Shown here: in pieces, positions 1 to 7,615 of the stretch
Layout: the number at the start of each line of letters is the position of its first letter
How positions within the stretch are numbered: position 1 is the stretch's first letter
Source of the DNA: RGIG4140 sp045638265
GTDB taxonomy: Bacteria; Pseudomonadota; Alphaproteobacteria; CAAHEQ01; UBA3637
Direction: 5' to 3'
Assembly: GCA_045638265.1 (NCBI GenBank)
Contig: JAZUBA010000051.1
Location: 1 to 64,000 of the forward strand
Length of the DNA: 64,000 nucleotides
Position numbers and translations under genes: made by a program
Notes under the pieces: generated by a model
Seen by the model: the letters and a program-made list of their open reading frames with translations, nothing else
The model's database searches: none
What the model was told of the DNA's origin: nothing

Positions 1-329
1 TGAGAAAAAGGAATGTTGTAATAATAGAACAATATATTTGATACGAGCAAATAAATCCATTCAATACTGACAAAAAGTGTAGCCCAACCAAGAGATTTTT
101 TACGAATTTGTAATCCTAAAAGAATACTGATGACAAAATAAATCGGCCAAAGAATAATGTTACTGTTTGGGAACAGATGAACCCAATCGGGAATATCTCC
201 GAACGGTGTTTTAAACGGCTCAATTAAATCGCTGAAATAGATGAAAAAAACGAGTGGTATAGCACAACATTTCAGTCCGATAAAAAACCAGAAGGGAATT
301 TGTTTTAAAATGTTCAATACTTGTTTCAT
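1..329 (-). CDS. partial hydrophobic membrane protein
   Basis: An open frame runs from an ATG at 329 to the left edge of the window, so the C-terminus is missing; 109 codons are visible. An AAGGA ribosome-binding site lies 6 bases before the ATG. The protein has three hydrophobic stretches, at about residues 12–30, 58–72 and 82–102, which predicts a small polytopic inner-membrane protein. I recognise no motif and assign no function. It is transcribed in the same direction as the next gene (648–1478), but 318 bases and a terminator separate them, so they are probably not one operon. Confidence 0.6.
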   Translation of the reverse strand, partial: MKQVLNILKQIPFWFFIGLKCCAIPLVFFIYFSDLIEPFKTPFGDIPDWVHLFPNSNIILWPIYFVISILLGLQIRKKSLGWATLFVSIEWIYLLVSNILFYYYNIPFS

Positions 330-647
330 GCGGATTCCTTTATATTTAAACTGATTATAACTCATATTTTGTCTTTGGTAAATAAGATTATATTTAAGAT
401 GTCCTTGTTTATTTAGAAAAAAGAAAGTATTTCTCAATTTAACAACCAAGAGTTGTTGTTTTTGCAAATTAGGTGTTTGGGTTGTAGGTTTTGAGTAAAA
501 ATAGGTGTGTATGTGTTTTATTTTTTTTCATTAGAATCGGATTCGTTTTTTGCAGATGAATAAATAAAACAATCCGTTTTTATCTGTGAAAATAAAAACG
601 GATTGCCGAAAGTTTATGAATAGTAATTATTTTGATTGATAATTAGA
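330..647. other. intergenic region, 318 bases
   Basis: No gene is visible. It contains the terminator hairpin at 571–604 and presumably the promoter of the leftward gene that starts at 329. A weak AACAAC/GTTGTT stem at 441–457, followed by T residues, is too short to call. The remainder is AT-rich and without clear structure. Confidence 0.5.
571..604 (-). terminator. Rho-independent terminator of 648–1478
   Basis: Twelve-base complementary arms (571–582 and 593–604) enclose a 10-base loop. The arms are AT-rich at the loop end and carry a short GC block (TCCG/CGGA). It lies 44 bases after the stop codon of the leftward gene. Confidence 0.6.
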
Positions 648-1478
648 TTATTTTGAACGAGGTTCCCAAGAAGCATTCGGATAATGAACATTTAAACGTA
701 AATTACCTTTATCCTTAATGGTGTTGAAAAAATCCTCGTCTTGACCGGCCAAGTCAATACAGCCTGCTGAGCCGTAATCCCTTCCACCGTGAATAGTAAA
801 TCCACTACGTCCGTATGTATTTGTTCCTTCGTCAGGAGTGAGCCAAACACGATGATGTCCCCAAGAAGGTACATCACCTTTCCATTTGCCTACATTTAAG
901 AATGGATTTTTAGGTATATAATTTGCTACTCTATCTAATAAACTTAAATCATCAATATGTTGCACACGAGATTGATCCACAACCCATTTTCCTTCGGGAA
1001 GAGGTCCCAAACCTTCATAAATTGTACTACTTGCTCGTTGATGTTCAGCATTCCCTGATTGTGCCGACCACGATTTAATTGGACGACCATTTTCGTTGAG
1101 GGTTAACGTCCGTCCGTCAAATGACAGATTCGCATTTTCATTAAAAGAAATCGGTTGTGTGGTTGTGCGTGGACGATTATCATAATAAGCCGGTGTCATC
1201 GGTTGTGTAACATTACCAGTCATCGGATTGAGTGTGGATGCATAATCGTAACTATCCGATACAATACCAGCAGTTGTTTCGGGATAATAAGCTTGTCGTG
1301 AATAGATTGGATTCGGTGTATCGGGAGACGGTACATCAATTTTTTTTAAATCATCGGATAAGAGGGTATAATTTGGCTGATTGCGTGTATCTAAATAATA
1401 CCATTCACTTTCCCCTGGTCTGGGATCTGTTCGTCTGATGGGCATTTTCCCTTCTAACATTTTTCGTATATCTGACAT
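648..1478 (-). CDS. Tlde1-like (DUF2778) L,D-transpeptidase-fold protein
   Basis: 276 aa. The C-terminal half (about residues 118–270) resembles the DUF2778/Tlde1 domain. It starts with a strand pair of the type LSFDGRTLTLNENGRPI, continues with a GPLPEGKW segment, and ends with the catalytic-type FTIHGG (His230) and GSAGCIDL (Cys240), the His/Cys arrangement of L,D-transpeptidases. In known Tlde1 proteins this domain acts on peptidoglycan tetrapeptide stems as an L,D-carboxypeptidase/exchange enzyme and is delivered by type VI secretion. The N-terminal 115 residues are polar, rich in Pro, Thr and Tyr, and have no signal peptide, which would fit a secreted effector or a phage-type protein. 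No immunity gene is obvious beside it. It lies downstream of three VirB6-like genes in the same direction, but behind their terminator. The fold call is fairly secure; the effector role is inference. Confidence 0.72.
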   Translation of the reverse strand: MSDIRKMLEGKMPIRRTDPRPGESEWYYLDTRNQPNYTLLSDDLKKIDVPSPDTPNPIYSRQAYYPETTAGIVSDSYDYASTLNPMTGNVTQPMTPAYYDNRPRTTTQPISFNENANLSFDGRTLTLNENGRPIKSWSAQSGNAEHQRASSTIYEGLGPLPEGKWVVDQSRVQHIDDLSLLDRVANYIPKNPFLNVGKWKGDVPSWGHHRVWLTPDEGTNTYGRSGFTIHGGRDYGSAGCIDLAGQDEDFFNTIKDKGNLRLNVHYPNASWEPRSK

Positions 1479-1860
1479 TTTAAGTCCTCCGTTTATAATG
1501 AAATTAATTTACTACATAATTGTCGTTTGACAATGAGTTGGTTATAGACGGAAAATAAGAAAATGAAAAGGCTGTTTTTTATGTAAAAACAATCTATTAT
1601 ATGTTTGTTTTGGTAAAAAACGGTAAGAGAATAAAAGGATATGAATACGTCTCATTGATAGATTGGAGGAAGAATGGTAAATGTATTTTATTTGATAACA
1701 AGCAGTAGAAGTTTAAAACATACTTTTCCCGTGTATGAAAGACTCTTTAATTAAAAAATAATTCATTGATAGGTAAGAGAGAGTGTATAAGATGCTCTGA
1801 TAAATTACTAAAAAAACTTCCTCAAACTATAAACTGTTCCTTCAAAGTTAGACAGTAAAA
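1479..1860. other. intergenic region without recognisable gene
   Basis: AT-rich spacer between the Tlde1-like gene and the VirB6-like operon terminator. I see no open frame above about 40 codons with a ribosome-binding site and no strong hairpin. It must hold the leftward promoter of 648–1478. Confidence 0.5.
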
Positions 1861-1900
1861 AAAAGCCCCCGAAGATTGCGTTGGCAATTTTCGGGGAGGT
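1861..1900 (-). terminator. terminator of the VirB6-like operon
   Basis: A GC-containing stem (1867–1879 with 1884–1896) around a GTTG loop. On the minus strand it is followed directly by a run of eight T residues. It lies about 15 bases beyond the stop codon of 1915–3876. Confidence 0.88.
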
Positions 1901-1914
1901 TTAAAAATAATTGT

Positions 1915-3876
1915 TTATTTAGAAGTTGAATTTGTTGTGTTTTTTTCAGCATTGTCTTTAATATTGTCTGCTAATTTTTTACCTTCTTGTTCAGCAGTAC
2001 GTCTTGCTCGTTCCTCTTCTTCTTTTTTCTTTTGTTGATCACTTTGTTTTTTAGCAAAAGCAAGTGAACCACCCGCAATAAGTGCTTTTGTCGTTGTGCT
2101 TAATCCTGACGCAGTTCTTTGCATACCTTGAGTCAACATATTTTGAGGATCTGCATTCCTGTTTATCCAGACATCAAGTAACCGCTCAATAATTTCAGGT
2201 GCAGAGTTAATAAGACGAACTGCTAAAATACAAAATACAATAAGTAACATAACAGCTCTAAAAGGTGAAATGCCTAACTCGCTTAAAATCACATTTTTAG
2301 CAATACCAACAACATCAAATCCACTGTCTGATGAAGATTCTGTTGCTTTATCAAAGTCATCTTTTCCTGAAAATACATCCATCATTTTTGTCGGAGAAGA
2401 ATCATCCATCATAGCAATACCAAGTGAAATGGCCATTTTGCTATCTAATAAACTGCTTAGTCCGACTATTACCAAAGCTACTGCAATAGATAAGGCGACT
2501 AATGACATCATGGCATGCATAAGTAAATGCCATGCATTTTTTGTATATTCTCGTGTCGTCTTAAATGCAAATGCCATAGCATAAAACGGTAAGAGAATAA
2601 TGACAAAACCTAATTGCAAAACAGACAGAATAACATAGAAAGCAATTAATATCATAACAAGCGAGAAGCTTAATATAAGGACAATACCAATGGTAAGTGG
2701 TCCTAATTTAGGGAGTGTAAAATTGTTAACTGCCCCTAGCATAGAGTTGTCAGCATTCGTTGTCGGCGCTGCACCGGCAAAACAAATAATACCTTGTCCT
2801 AAACCAATAAGTGGTGATACTTCATGATAAACTGTACAAACCATACAAAGTAAACTATTGACAGAAGCTGTATCTAAAAACGCAGTTGTGCCGTTATATC
2901 CCTTATTTTGACAATATTTACATTCTCCTGATCCGGAACCTAAACTCATTATATTTGTTAATGTTTTAACAATACTTCCTTCTTCTTTTGCAGCTCGACG
3001 CCCTTCATTAGAAAAAGTTTGAGCCAAATCAGCAGAAAACATAATAAACGGAGAAACAGTATATTTGTATATTTCTGTAACAGGTGCATGCAAAAACATA
3101 GCAATACAAAGCACTAAAACTGCTTTGTTTAAAATGTTTGTCAACCATTCAGAGACACGGGCAAAACCAAATTTACCAAAATAAACCAGTGTAACAAATG
3201 CTAACCACAAAAGGAAAAATACGGCTAATAAATTAAGTGCTGCCGTGCGTAAAACATTGTGTGATGAGGATGCAATTTTTTGAATGGAAGAAATAACCAT
3301 AGCTGTTGCATCACAAGGCCAACATTTATCTTTATTTAATAGATTTTTAACAATAGTTTTAACCGGACTACATCCAACAGACATCTTATTTGTAACTTTA
3401 CCTGCTATATCAGAATATTTTTTTGCATCTTGACAATCTTTATAAAAACGGGAAGCCGCATTGTTTGTGATACCTAATTTTTCACATTCGGTGTAGACTT
3501 TGTGTGCAGCATCATAAGCATCCATATCAAATTGGGTTGCTTCTTTTGCCCCACTCATAATAGCATCATATTCAGCTAAATCAGCACCGCCTTTTTCTCT
3601 TAATGTTTTTGCATTAGTATCAATGGTATCTTCTGATGAAGCCGCAAAAACAGGTGAGTTCATACAAACGGTTGCCAACATACAGACAAGTAAAAAGGCA
3701 AAGATTTTTTGTTTTTTGATAAATTTAAAATAACAAACAGTACCAACAACCAGTATAACGGATAAACCGAAACAAATCGGAAAGATAAAAGAAGGTGCAT
3801 GCACGTTGTAGCGCACCATAAAATAGGCGGTTGTTAAAAACAGAAGCAATGCTATTATTCTTAATATATGTTTCAT
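1915..3876 (-). CDS. VirB6/TrbL-like membrane protein (third of three paralogues)
   Basis: 653 aa. Two or three N-terminal hydrophobic segments (residues 3–22, 28–50, 58–78, the last ending in VFAAS like a cleavable signal) precede a soluble segment with several Cys residues. Then comes a CWPC motif at 185–188, followed by the VirB6/TrbL-type core of about six membrane helices. The tail (about 590–653) is charged, with KKKEEEERARR and a Lys/Asn-rich end. VirB6 proteins form the inner-membrane channel base of type IV secretion systems, and several paralogues of different length are typical of Rickettsiales. The two upstream genes share the CWPC/CWFC-plus-helices core, so they arose by duplication. 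It is the last gene of the operon 6782–1915, with a 17-base gap from its upstream neighbour, and a terminator follows. No VirB4, VirB8–B11 or VirD4 gene lies in the window. Family call by architecture; substrate unknown. Confidence 0.68.
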   Translation of the reverse strand: MKHILRIIALLLFLTTAYFMVRYNVHAPSFIFPICFGLSVILVVGTVCYFKFIKKQKIFAFLLVCMLATVCMNSPVFAASSEDTIDTNAKTLREKGGADLAEYDAIMSGAKEATQFDMDAYDAAHKVYTECEKLGITNNAASRFYKDCQDAKKYSDIAGKVTNKMSVGCSPVKTIVKNLLNKDKCWPCDATAMVISSIQKIASSSHNVLRTAALNLLAVFFLLWLAFVTLVYFGKFGFARVSEWLTNILNKAVLVLCIAMFLHAPVTEIYKYTVSPFIMFSADLAQTFSNEGRRAAKEEGSIVKTLTNIMSLGSGSGECKYCQNKGYNGTTAFLDTASVNSLLCMVCTVYHEVSPLIGLGQGIICFAGAAPTTNADNSMLGAVNNFTLPKLGPLTIGIVLILSFSLVMILIAFYVILSVLQLGFVIILLPFYAMAFAFKTTREYTKNAWHLLMHAMMSLVALSIAVALVIVGLSSLLDSKMAISLGIAMMDDSSPTKMMDVFSGKDDFDKATESSSDSGFDVVGIAKNVILSELGISPFRAVMLLIVFCILAVRLINSAPEIIERLLDVWINRNADPQNMLTQGMQRTASGLSTTTKALIAGGSLAFAKKQSDQQKKKEEEERARRTAEQEGKKLADNIKDNAEKNTTNSTSK

Positions 3877-3893
3877 CTCTTTTTACTCCATAC

Positions 3894-5273
3894 CTATTTG
3901 TTTGAGGGGTTTCCCTGTTGTGCACGGGCATCGGCATCACGGTTAATTTGACCAGGTCCTTCATCACTGAATATACCTTTCATATCACTTCCGACACCAC
4001 GAACACCTTGTGCCATCATTGTAGCTCCTAATCCAGAAGCAACCCCCGTACCGGCCAAAGCTGCCCCACCGGCAATAATTCCAACGTTTTTAGTAATATT
4101 GACTGCTCTTTGAATGCCTTGAGCCATAACAGACCGGTTAAGATCACCAACCAAACGTGCAGAAATATTGGGAATATCACTTGTCATTTTAAACATAATG
4201 TAACAGAGTGCAAATACGGTTAGCATATTGTCATTCATGTTTTTCATGCCCAACATGGTCATTGGATCAAATAATTGTTTGGAAATAGAGAAATTATCTT
4301 CCGTAAAAGTTTTAAATACTGTAATCATAATAGCCATATACAGACAGGTCAAAACAATTTGTGCCATACAGACAAACAAAACTTTCCAGAAACTGTTGAC
4401 ATACATTTTTGTTGACGGGAATACAAGGCAGATTAAAATGAATGGGAAGAAAATAATGACAACGCCTGCCAGTGCAAATGCTTCAATAAAAAGGAGTGGA
4501 AATGTGAGCATTAAGTAGAAGAAAATAAATGAAACAACAATTCCCATAAGTGAAATAGTCGCATCTGTAGATAACAGCATTCTAAAACCAAGACCAACAC
4601 CCGAATGGAAACCTAAATAAAGGCGGTAAATTAAATCTTGAATCATATTACCGATATTTGCCGTGAAAATTGCTGAATCTTTTATATTTGATAAATTTGA
4701 TCCGCCGGATGAACCTATTGATAGCGCAAAATTGGCCAAATTAAATGATGAACCACTTGAATAAGACGTTGCCGTTGACATATTTTTAGCAATAGTAGGA
4801 TCAGAAAACATTAATGTCCGACCTAAATCAACAAACGCCGTAAACAAAGGTGTAACAACTAAATCTAATATTTGTAATGTATATTTGCTGTTATATAACA
4901 TAACGGCAACAACAAATCCTTTGAATAAAACCCCGGCCATGTTACCGATAAAATCTTTTAAGTTAGGTTCTTTTAAAGATGTAACTAATTTACCGATGGT
5001 AAAGGTAATCCAAAACAACATGCCAATACCTAATAGCATTAAAGCATTTTCGCACATGGTGTCAAAGCTACTTGTAACAACATTTCCGATTGCTTCCCAT
5101 ACAACTTTATACATAGTACAAGGCCAACAATTTTCTTTTTTAATTTTAAAGAATTCTGCTAATTGTTCAGGAGCACCGGCACCGGAACAACCGCCTAAAA
5201 ACATCAGGGATGCCAAACACATACCTTGTAATGCTCTTTTAAATCGTATCTGCATATTATTTAAGCATATCAT
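3894..5273 (-). CDS. VirB6/TrbL-like membrane lipoprotein (second of three paralogues)
   Basis: 459 aa. The N-terminus is a lipoprotein signal: a basic stretch (RFKR), a hydrophobic core and the lipobox FLGGC with Cys29. CWPC follows at 49–52, then five to six membrane helices spread through residues 65–400, and a Gly/Ala-rich tail ending in a polar segment. The start at 5273 is preferred because AAGGGGA lies 7 bases upstream; the in-frame ATG six codons later has no ribosome-binding site. The core aligns by eye with those of the flanking genes, including the 'W-x(3)-IGNVVTSSFDTMCENALML' type region after the Cys pair. A lipid-anchored VirB6-like protein would be attached to a membrane by both its lipid and its helices, which is unusual. 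It is spaced 24 bases from 5298–6782 and 17 bases from 1915–3876, within one operon. Confidence 0.68.
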   Translation of the reverse strand: MICLNNMQIRFKRALQGMCLASLMFLGGCSGAGAPEQLAEFFKIKKENCWPCTMYKVVWEAIGNVVTSSFDTMCENALMLLGIGMLFWITFTIGKLVTSLKEPNLKDFIGNMAGVLFKGFVVAVMLYNSKYTLQILDLVVTPLFTAFVDLGRTLMFSDPTIAKNMSTATSYSSGSSFNLANFALSIGSSGGSNLSNIKDSAIFTANIGNMIQDLIYRLYLGFHSGVGLGFRMLLSTDATISLMGIVVSFIFFYLMLTFPLLFIEAFALAGVVIIFFPFILICLVFPSTKMYVNSFWKVLFVCMAQIVLTCLYMAIMITVFKTFTEDNFSISKQLFDPMTMLGMKNMNDNMLTVFALCYIMFKMTSDIPNISARLVGDLNRSVMAQGIQRAVNITKNVGIIAGGAALAGTGVASGLGATMMAQGVRGVGSDMKGIFSDEGPGQINRDADARAQQGNPSNK

Positions 5274-5297
5274 CTGGTTTCCCCTTATGTATATGAT

Positions 5298-6782
5298 TTA
5301 TTTTCCAGTATCTGGCGTGCCGCCTGATGTACCGCCTGATGAACTTCCAGAGTCAGTGTGTGTGTGATTTTGAGGTGTGTATTTTGTTTGCGGTGAGGCA
5401 TTTTGAGAATTTGATCTATCTGTAAATATTGTCTCATCGCTATCCCAACCAAACATACCTTTAACTTTTTTAACACTATCACTTTGTACTTCACGCATTT
5501 TGTCAATAGACATTGTGCCAAAGGCTTTGCCCAATCCTAACACAGCCATACCACCTGTGAGAGCGGCACCAGCTTGTGTTGCAACGCTTTGACCGACAGA
5601 TTCGCCGACACTGACACCATAACTTTGCGTAATACGGGTTGCCAATTCTGGTGCGGCTTTGACTAATTCTTTACACAAGAAACCCATAGCTATTGTCAAC
5701 AGAATACTGGATTGGAAAACATTTGCTTTTTTACCAGCAATTAAGTCATATCCAGGAATCATAGATGTTAAAATATCATCACTGTTTGGCAACATTTGAC
5801 CGATTAAAGCAAAAACTAATACCAACAAAATGGCGGTTGTGATAATTGTTAAACAGACGTGTAACAACATATCAAACGCTTTTTTCGTATATTGTGCTGT
5901 TTTTTGGAATATCCATAATGCCACCCAAAACGGCATTAACGCCATAACAAATGCTAATTGAACAAGCATATTAATCATTTGGAATGGAATAGAGATATAA
6001 ATCATGGTGAATGCGCCAAAAATAGCAACACCTGATAAAGCATTCGGTAAGTCAGCAAAAATGAATGACCCAAACATGGAGATAACGATCAATACAACAC
6101 CAACAGCCATACCGACAACCAAGTTGGCACTGATTTTTGCCAAGAATGCAATCATTGATTGTTTTAAGGCATTGTTTAAAGCGCTATCTGTTTCGGGTAA
6201 ACCATTCCAAAGATTTATTGCTGTATTCATTTGTTTTTGTGCATTATCAGAGTAGTCAAGCATTCCATCAGCACTTTTCCATAATTTATTTTCAACCTTG
6301 CTATCGTTAATTAGTTGAAGAGCAAAGTCAAATGCGAATCCTAAAAATGGTGTTAATATATATTTTGTAATAAAACCTGAACTTGCGATAATTGCAGAAG
6401 CAATAATAACCCGGCCAAGTACTTTAAAGAGTTCCCCTAAAAATTGCATTAAATCAACTTCTTGTAACTTAATAACCGTTGCGCCAACTTTGAATACAAT
6501 AAACAAAAGTGTTCCACAACCAATCAACATAAGAATGCTATCTCTTGAGCTTGTCATAATTCTTGTCATCATTGCGCCTGATGCTTCAAACATAGCACTA
6601 AACAAAGGACAGAACCAACAATACCCGTTTAAATCCGAGCTGAACCCAAAGAAATCCATAACCATTTGGAAAATTGAACCGCCTAATTTTTCAAGCCAAC
6701 CGGCTTGTGCAGGAACAATTAAAAAACAGATTGCAATGAACAATGAAAACAAAAATGTTTTTGAACGGAACAATTTTTTCAT
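5298..6782 (-). CDS. VirB6/TrbL-like membrane protein (first of three paralogues)
   Basis: 494 aa. A typical signal peptide ends at PAQA|GW (about residue 27). The Cys motif is CWFC (55–58) rather than the CWPC of its two paralogues. The next 350 residues contain six or so hydrophobic helices, including the long pair around 225–290 that is typical of VirB6/TrbL channel proteins. The C-terminal 60 residues are soluble, rich in Ser, Asn and Gly, and end in SSSGGTSGGTPDTGK. The gene is first in the leftward operon and diverges from the rightward operon starting at 6913, so the two operons share the 130-base promoter region. The presence of three paralogues suggests a hetero-oligomeric membrane platform; this is inference. 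Confidence 0.7.
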   Translation of the reverse strand: MKKLFRSKTFLFSLFIAICFLIVPAQAGWLEKLGGSIFQMVMDFFGFSSDLNGYCWFCPLFSAMFEASGAMMTRIMTSSRDSILMLIGCGTLLFIVFKVGATVIKLQEVDLMQFLGELFKVLGRVIIASAIIASSGFITKYILTPFLGFAFDFALQLINDSKVENKLWKSADGMLDYSDNAQKQMNTAINLWNGLPETDSALNNALKQSMIAFLAKISANLVVGMAVGVVLIVISMFGSFIFADLPNALSGVAIFGAFTMIYISIPFQMINMLVQLAFVMALMPFWVALWIFQKTAQYTKKAFDMLLHVCLTIITTAILLVLVFALIGQMLPNSDDILTSMIPGYDLIAGKKANVFQSSILLTIAMGFLCKELVKAAPELATRITQSYGVSVGESVGQSVATQAGAALTGGMAVLGLGKAFGTMSIDKMREVQSDSVKKVKGMFGWDSDETIFTDRSNSQNASPQTKYTPQNHTHTDSGSSSGGTSGGTPDTGK

Positions 6783-6912
6783 GGGTATCTCCTTAAAAAT
6801 ATTTTATTATTACAATTGTACACTATTTTTTTAAAATAAACAATATTTTTTTATGGATTTTTTAAAAAAAATGTTTATACTAAAAAGAAAAACAAACAAA
6901 ACGGAGGTAAAT

Positions 6913-7548
6913 ATGGCGGCAAATGACATACTTTTTAATTTATATTCAAAGCTTTATTTGCAAAAGGCAGTTTTGACGGCGGCACCGCCGTTGAGTGTTG
7001 ATGTTTCACAATATACAATAAAATCTTTTCCTGTTGCTTTGGTTGAAAAAGAGGCAAGTGCTGTTGTGTCATATTTGTGCGGTGTTCCGAATGTTGACGA
7101 ATCAGAAGTTAAAGATATTGTGCGAATTGTTAAGGAAACATATGGAAATCAACCGTTTTGGAAAGACATTATCTTGGATTATTTGGAGTACAAATTAAAA
7201 GTTCAACAAGAAAGTATTTATAAAAAAAATGTTGAATTGTTAAAAGAAACGAATCGTGTTTTGAATGAGATTCGTCAGGAAGAACATCGGCGTAAAGAAT
7301 TGGTTCGTAAATTCGGTGATATTATTAAGAAAGAAAAATTTCATATTGATTGCTATCGGTTGATGCAAACTTATTTTACCATGTATCGCCAAGATGCTAA
7401 AATGGCTTATGATACGTTGATTTCAAATCCGGCTTATTTTTCGCCGATTATTACGGTTGATTCCGAGGGTAATCAATTGTTGACACCATCAGAAGCAACG
7501 GCTGAAAATCAACGAATTGCAAAATTTTTAAAAACGCTTAAAATATAG
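6913..7548 (+). CDS. uncharacterised coiled-coil protein beside the VirB6-like operon
   Basis: 211 aa from the ATG at 6913, chosen because GGAGG lies 5 bases before it; an in-frame ATG at 6853 exists but has no such site and would add a Lys-rich leader. No signal peptide or membrane helix is present. Residues about 95–150 are strongly helical and charged (a probable coiled coil with EEHRRKELVRKF), flanked by smaller helical segments. I recognise no family. It is divergent from the VirB6-like genes and is followed, after a promoter, by two more unrecognised genes, so a cytosolic accessory role for the secretion system is possible but unproven. Confidence 0.6.
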   Translation: MAANDILFNLYSKLYLQKAVLTAAPPLSVDVSQYTIKSFPVALVEKEASAVVSYLCGVPNVDESEVKDIVRIVKETYGNQPFWKDIILDYLEYKLKVQQESIYKKNVELLKETNRVLNEIRQEEHRRKELVRKFGDIIKKEKFHIDCYRLMQTYFTMYRQDAKMAYDTLISNPAYFSPIITVDSEGNQLLTPSEATAENQRIAKFLKTLKI

Positions 7549-7551
7549 CGT

Positions 7552-7579
7552 TTGACATTTGAATATAATCTGTTATAAT
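7552..7579 (+). promoter_or_regulatory. sigma-70-type promoter for 7616–9796
   Basis: TTGACA at 7552–7557 and TATAAT at 7574–7579 with a 16-base spacer, about 37 bases upstream of the start codon. Both hexamers are consensus. Confidence 0.75.
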
Positions 7580-7615
7580 ATGACAAATGAATTTGTAGAA
7601 ATATAAGGAGTAGGT

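Noticed and set aside
6853..6912. Earlier start for the gene at 6913
   Set aside because: It lacks a ribosome-binding site, whereas GGAGG is correctly placed for 6913.
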